NCBI GenBank assembly: GCA_016297675.1 | Contig: JAEDGE010000086.1 | Location: 1-8,128, forward strand | Origin: Oscillospiraceae bacterium | GTDB lineage: Bacteria > Bacillota > Clostridia > Oscillospirales > Ruminococcaceae | Length of the DNA stretch: 8,128 bases | Direction: 5' to 3' | Part shown: positions 5,255-8,128 of the stretch, piece after piece | How the letters are laid out: the number at the start of each line of letters is the position of its first letter | Position numbering within the stretch: position 1 is the stretch's first letter | Position numbers and translations under genes: made by a program | The notes under the pieces: model-generated | What the model was told of the DNA's origin: nothing | The model's input: only the letters and a program-made list of their open reading frames with translations | Databases searched by the model: none

Positions 5255-5637
5255 GTTCCTGCTCCTTCTCCTTCTCTTTCTGTTTTTTCCTCTGGATGAA
5301 TATCCCATCCGCCGTTTTCTCGCCTGTGATAGTGCCAGATATCGCCGTTGGAGTAGGTGACTGCTGCACGATCCGGTGCATCCTTTTTCCGCAGAGCGTC
5401 CCGAAATTCTGCTTCCGTCATCTGGACTTCCTCTGTGCTTGTCTGTTCACCGACAAGCTCCTCACAGCTGACACGCAGGAAGTTTGCGATTCTCATCAGT
5501 ACATAGGCGTTTGGGACGCGTTCTCCAGTTTCATACATGGCAATTGTAGACTGGGCGATTTGTACGGCTCTTGCAAGTTCTGCTTGCGAATACTGATTTT
5601 GTTCCCGTAATTTTCGTAGATTATAGGCTAACGACAC
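5251..5637 (-). CDS. Xre/Cro-CI family transcriptional regulator
   Basis: A 128-aa protein with an N-terminal HTH_3 domain at about residues 5-62: LRKLREQNQYSQAELARAVQ, then IAQSTIAMYETGERVP, the classic helix-turn-helix with a YE-x-G-x-R-x-P ending. The rest is a charged, Trp-containing tail (DIWHYHRRENGGWDIHPEEK) of unknown role. The start is GTG 5635-5637 with AAGGAGG 6-7 nt upstream; a TTG overlapping it is out of frame. It is the first gene of the minus operon and adjoins a 12-bp inverted repeat (5705-5743) lying across divergent promoter elements. It therefore probably represses its own operon and perhaps the opposite one. Confidence 0.9.
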   Translation of the reverse strand: MSLAYNLRKLREQNQYSQAELARAVQIAQSTIAMYETGERVPNAYVLMRIANFLRVSCEELVGEQTSTEEVQMTEAEFRDALRKKDAPDRAAVTYSNGDIWHYHRRENGGWDIHPEEKTEREGEGAGT

Positions 5638-5684
5638 AATATTCCTCCTTATCTTTTATTTTGTGATATTTAATCTCTTAGTGA

Positions 5685-5713
5685 TTGACAGCATTTGCAA
5701 AAAGCCGTATAAT
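5685..5713 (+). promoter_or_regulatory. Perfect-consensus sigma-70/A promoter, rightward
   Basis: TTGACA (5685-5690), exactly 17 nt, TATAAT (5708-5713). Transcription should start near 5720 and run toward the plus operon, giving a leader of about 177 nt before the ATG at 5897. I see no convincing terminator in that leader. The -10 box lies inside the left arm of the inverted repeat 5705-5743. Confidence 0.85.
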
Positions 5714-5743
5714 TGTAATAGGTGTATTTTGACAATTATACGG
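5705..5743. promoter_or_regulatory. 12-bp inverted repeat, candidate operator across divergent promoters
   Basis: CCGTATAATTGT (5705-5716) and ACAATTATACGG (5732-5743) are perfectly complementary with a 15-nt spacer. The left arm covers the plus -10 box. On the minus strand the repeat also holds TTGTCA (5730-5735) and TTATAC (5707-5712), 17 nt apart, a plausible promoter for the minus operon. Seven T follow the right arm, so it could also terminate plus-strand transcripts from further left. A transcript from the 5685 promoter, however, would hold only the right arm and could not form the hairpin. Operator is my preferred reading. Confidence 0.65.
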
Positions 5744-5811
5744 TTTTTTTACATTCTGGTGCAGGATGTTTCAGCTCATCAGCCTTTGCAAACCTTATCA
5801 GGGCTGTTCGT

Positions 5812-5840
5812 CTGAACTGGTTTTATTATAACGCTATAAA
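5812..5840 (+). promoter_or_regulatory. Probable second promoter of the plus operon
   Basis: TATAAA (5835-5840) makes a good -10 box; the hexamer 17 nt upstream (CTGAAC, 5812-5817) is a weak -35. The -10 box lies inside the first candidate operator (5831-5846), as expected for an autoregulated Xre gene. A weak -35 keeps confidence modest. Confidence 0.45.
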
Positions 5841-5877
5841 TGGCGATTGTCAACTTAAAAATCGCCATAAATAGATT
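5831..5877. promoter_or_regulatory. Two candidate operators for the plus-operon Xre regulator
   Basis: Half-sites ATGGCGATT (5840-5848) and AATCGCCAT (5860-5868) form an inverted repeat, extended to 15-bp imperfect arms at 5834-5848 and 5860-5874. Compared with the perfect palindrome at 5919-5938, 5831-5846 matches its 16-bp core at 13 positions and 5862-5877 at 11. They cover the putative -10 box and the start of the leader. Confidence 0.6.
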
Positions 5878-5896
5878 TTTTGTAGGAGTGAACAAA

Positions 5897-6358
5897 ATGG
5901 AGGACGAAAATTTGTATAATTCGCCATATATGGCGAATAGGATTAAGGAAATTGCTAAGGTGCGAAATCTTACAATGAAATCAATTCTTGAAAACTGCAA
6001 TTTAGGATCAAATACTTTTTCCCACATGCTGCATGGAAAGATGATTGCATCCGACAGTCTCGCAAAAATTGCAGATTATCTCGAATGCTCTGTAGACTAT
6101 TTGCTTGGCAGGACCGATAATCCGGAATTTGGTACGTCAACTTTGCAAAACAGTGGAAACCATATTGCGTTCGGCAATAGCTGCCAGAATAACAGTATTG
6201 CAATAGGGGATATAGCAAGAGACGTATCATCAGAGACAGAAGAGTTGGAGCAAGAAATTTGCAGCATCCTGAAACGACTGCCTTTACGGAAGCGTACAGA
6301 GCTGTTAACCATCATGTATCATTATGTGGATGAAAACGAGGAGAAAGAAGGGGAGTAA
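5897..6358 (+). CDS. Xre-family transcriptional regulator of the plus operon
   Basis: A 153-aa protein with a helix-turn-helix at about residues 12-73: MANRIKEIAKVRNLTMKSIL, then NTFSHMLHGKMIASDSLAKI, ending ADYLECSVDYLLGRTDNP, the common end of Firmicutes Xre domains. A short Gly/Asn-rich linker (NHIAFGNSCQNNSIAIGD) leads to a C-terminal helical segment (EELEQEICSILKRLPLRKRT), probably for dimerisation. ATG 5897-5899 is chosen because GTAGGAGTG sits about 8 nt upstream; an in-frame ATG at 5840 lies within the operators and has no site. Codons 8-14 coincide with the palindrome 5919-5938. The next gene starts 2 nt after its stop. Autoregulation is inferred from the operators. Confidence 0.9.
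   Translation: MEDENLYNSPYMANRIKEIAKVRNLTMKSILENCNLGSNTFSHMLHGKMIASDSLAKIADYLECSVDYLLGRTDNPEFGTSTLQNSGNHIAFGNSCQNNSIAIGDIARDVSSETEELEQEICSILKRLPLRKRTELLTIMYHYVDENEEKEGE
5919..5938. promoter_or_regulatory. Perfect 20-bp palindrome inside the regulator gene, candidate operator
   Basis: ATTCGCCATATATGGCGAAT is fully self-complementary and shares the TCGCCAT half-site with the two sites upstream. It lies in codons 8-14 of the regulator gene, a position suited to a roadblock or to cooperative binding with the upstream sites. Confidence 0.75.
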
Positions 6359-6360
6359 CA

Positions 6361-7524
6361 TTGAAGAACCGCTTAAAAGGAAAGTCCGTTTTAAATGACT
6401 TATCGGATTATGTAGTAATTGACCTTGAAACAACCGGATTTAATGTAAATGACTGTTCTATTATTGAATTAGCGGCTGTTCGTGTTCGCAATAATCAAAT
6501 TGTAGATACCTATGATACTTTCGTAAATCCGGAAGAACGCATTCCGAGAGCTGTGACAGAACTTACAGGCATCACAAATGACATGGTTTCTTCCGCACCT
6601 ACAATTGAGGCTTGTCTTCCAGAATTTCTGGATTTTATCGGAAAGGATATCCTGCTTGGGCACAATATCGCATCATTCGACACCAGTATTTTATACGACA
6701 ATGCTATGGAATTGTTCGGCAGACCGCTTCAGAATGACTACCTTGACACACTTCATTATGCCAGACACTGTGAATTAGATGTACCAAATTATAAATTAGA
6801 AACCATACAAGATTATTTAAACGTTGTCAATGAAGGGCAGCACCGTGCGGTTTATGACTGTATTGCAACACATGAATGCTATCAGAAGCTGAAGCCTTTA
6901 TTTATAGGAATTAAGCAGAAGGCTTCCGGAAATTCTGCTCCCAGAAATCGTCGACAGTGGACACGCTTTTCTGAGGATACACAAAGTCTGAATCTTTTAA
7001 AGGGTCTTCTGCTCGGTGTTACTTGCGACAATGTTTTGACGGAAGCAGAGGTAATGAGTCTGAAAAATTGGGTGGACAACAATCGGCAGCTTGAGGGGCA
7101 TTATCCGTTTGATTTTGTACTGAGCGAGATTGATAAAGCCTTGGAAGATGGTGTATTAGAACAAGCAGAACTGGATCATATGTTACAAGTATTCAGTGAC
7201 GTTCTTGATCCAGTAGAAAATTTCTCCGAGAAAACAGAGGAGGCATCCACTGCAATCAGCTTTGATGGGAAATCGGTATGTTTAACCGGAGAATTTGTCC
7301 ATTTTGAACAGAGGACAGAATTAGAAAATATTCTGGCAGGAAAGGGTGCAATCATCAAGAAATCGGTAATAAAAGCATTAGATTATCTGATTGTTGGCGG
7401 CAATGGCAGCGAAAACTGGAGCTGCGGGAATTATGGAACAAAAGTAAAACGGGCACTGGAATTACAGGAAAAAGGCTCTCAAATAAAGATACTGAAAGAA
7501 GAGGAGCTAATGGCAAATGTATAA
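6361..7524 (+). CDS. DnaQ-like DEDDh 3'-5' exonuclease with C-terminal BRCT domain
   Basis: A 387-aa protein. The exonuclease domain (about 16-180) shows all DEDDh residues: D21 and E23 in VIDLETTGF, D107 in GHNIASFDTSIL, and H161 with D166 in GQHRAVYDC. This predicts metal-dependent 3'-5' removal of nucleotides, as in DNA polymerase III epsilon and PolC proofreading domains. A helical middle part (about 212-285, LKGLLLGVTCDNVLTEAEVM with a repeated ...DGVLEQAEL... pattern) resembles TerB-like regions. The end (about 301-387, FDGKSVCLTGEF ... LIVGGNGSENWSCG ... KVKRALELQEKG) is a BRCT domain like that of DNA ligase LigA, which binds DNA ends or partners. It starts at TTG 6361 behind GGGGAG, 2 nt after the regulator's stop, and overlaps the next gene by 8 nt. 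A repair or DNA-processing role is inferred. Confidence 0.93.
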   Translation: MKNRLKGKSVLNDLSDYVVIDLETTGFNVNDCSIIELAAVRVRNNQIVDTYDTFVNPEERIPRAVTELTGITNDMVSSAPTIEACLPEFLDFIGKDILLGHNIASFDTSILYDNAMELFGRPLQNDYLDTLHYARHCELDVPNYKLETIQDYLNVVNEGQHRAVYDCIATHECYQKLKPLFIGIKQKASGNSAPRNRRQWTRFSEDTQSLNLLKGLLLGVTCDNVLTEAEVMSLKNWVDNNRQLEGHYPFDFVLSEIDKALEDGVLEQAELDHMLQVFSDVLDPVENFSEKTEEASTAISFDGKSVCLTGEFVHFEQRTELENILAGKGAIIKKSVIKALDYLIVGGNGSENWSCGNYGTKVKRALELQEKGSQIKILKEEELMANV

Positions 7525-8068
7525 AGAAGTAATCAGTGAATTTCAATCTGCCTTACAGGATTTTGCAAAAGAGAAGTTAATAGAATCCGGTTTTACAGGA
7601 GAAGAATTTTTCTTTGAAAATTTGAAAGACAGTAATGGTGTAGAAAATAAAAAATCTACACTTAATATAGGATTGGAAGATAAAACATACCATGTTTTTC
7701 ATGCAGATACGATGCGATTTGCTACGGTTGATTTTAGTGCAAAAAGTGTCGCTCGTATTTTTATGAGTGATAAGCTTTTTAATCAGCTCCCTTTAAAGCC
7801 TGACTATACTACTGTGATAGAATCCAGTGGATGGGCAAAAGTTACAACACAATCTGTGGATTATATCTTAAGTATTGCAAAAGAAGCTTTTGAGATTGCT
7901 TTAAAATCTTATCATCCGAATGAAGTATTTGGTTGCTGTTCGCGTTATGTACAGTGCTCTGATGCTGGAAAATGCCTGCATCCGTGTCAGCTGTATGCAT
8001 TGGGCTGCCAGTATCGTGTGAACTTGGAAGCGGGAAGCGTGTTTTATGGCGTACATAAAAATGTATAA
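7517..8068 (+). CDS. Protein with conserved-looking six-cysteine C-terminus, unknown function
   Basis: A 183-aa protein overlapping the end of the exonuclease gene by 8 nt, with GAGGAG about 12 nt before the ATG. The first 135 residues look like a mixed alpha/beta domain (DKTYHVFHADTMRFATVDFS; PDYTTVIESSGWAKV). The C-terminus carries C140, C141, C147, C153, C157 and C164 in a CC-x5-C-x5-C-x3-C-x6-C pattern, followed by YRVNLEAGSVFYG. I have seen similar Cys-rich endings in uncharacterised Firmicutes accessory proteins, but I know no function. A structural zinc or an iron-sulfur cluster is possible. Its coupling to a DEDDh-BRCT nuclease points to a joint role on DNA. No clear terminator follows in the remaining 60 bases. 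Confidence 0.85.
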   Translation: MYKEVISEFQSALQDFAKEKLIESGFTGEEFFFENLKDSNGVENKKSTLNIGLEDKTYHVFHADTMRFATVDFSAKSVARIFMSDKLFNQLPLKPDYTTVIESSGWAKVTTQSVDYILSIAKEAFEIALKSYHPNEVFGCCSRYVQCSDAGKCLHPCQLYALGCQYRVNLEAGSVFYGVHKNV

Positions 8069-8128
8069 AAATAAAATCCCGACTTGCACATGGGGTGTAA
8101 AACTTACATAAATTAGCCAAATTGATCG

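Noticed and set aside
5705..5750. Simple intrinsic terminator
   Set aside because: The stem and seven T fit, but no plus-strand gene ends to the left. The stem overlaps a perfect promoter's -10 box, whose transcript could not form it. Operator is more likely, though both uses remain possible.
5802..5828. Weak hairpin followed by TTTTATT in the plus leader
   Set aside because: Only a 4-bp stem (GTTC/GAAC) with mismatches outside it; too weak to call a terminator or attenuator.
5840..5896. N-terminal extension of the plus-operon Xre protein from ATG 5840
   Set aside because: It overlaps the operators, has no ribosome site and is not Xre-like; ATG 5897 has GTAGGAGTG at the right distance.
8069..8128. 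Gene or terminator in the last 60 bases
   Set aside because: No ribosome site with an open frame and no stem with a T-run could be found.

Overview
The window reads as the maintenance (replication and partition) module of a mobile element from a Gram-positive, probably Clostridia/Oscillospiraceae-type host. The evidence is strong AGGAGG Shine-Dalgarno sites, TTG and GTG starts, a ParA/ParB pair, a winged-helix replication initiator, Xre-type regulators and a run of small unrecognised genes. An integrative or conjugative element, or a plasmid, is more likely than core chromosome. No integrase, relaxase, rRNA, tRNA or CRISPR array is visible.

Layout. From about 5640 down to 1, tightly packed genes run leftward on the minus strand: Xre regulator, 93-aa protein, 62-aa membrane peptide, a structured stretch with several stem-loops, 89-aa basic protein, replication initiator, membrane-anchored 171-aa protein, zinc-finger/coiled-coil protein, a short acidic protein, ParA, ParB, a DUF7694-like protein, and the first codons of one more gene. 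From 5897 to 8068 a more AT-rich operon runs rightward: a second Xre-type regulator, a DEDDh 3'-5' exonuclease with a C-terminal BRCT domain, and a protein with a six-cysteine C-terminus. The 5638-5896 interval between them holds overlapping promoters and operators.

How it fits together (inference). The minus operon would replicate and segregate the element. The plus operon would be a self-regulated DNA-processing or repair cassette. Each side has its own DNA-binding regulator encoded next to the shared control region.

Most notable observations. (1) The parB frame opens correctly one base after parA but has an in-frame TAA at codon 18; recognisable ParB sequence continues beyond it in the same frame. 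(2) A consensus plus-strand promoter at 3363-3391 and a strong intrinsic terminator ending at 3470 define a roughly 73-nt two-hairpin RNA antisense to the 3' end of the replication initiator gene. (3) A 45-bp repeat holding a 12-bp hairpin plus Shine-Dalgarno site stands before two successive genes; its only arm difference becomes a G-U pair in the mRNA. (4) The two best plus-strand promoters share one design, TTGACA-N17-TAYAAT with the -10 box inside the left arm of an inverted repeat centred near the start of transcription.
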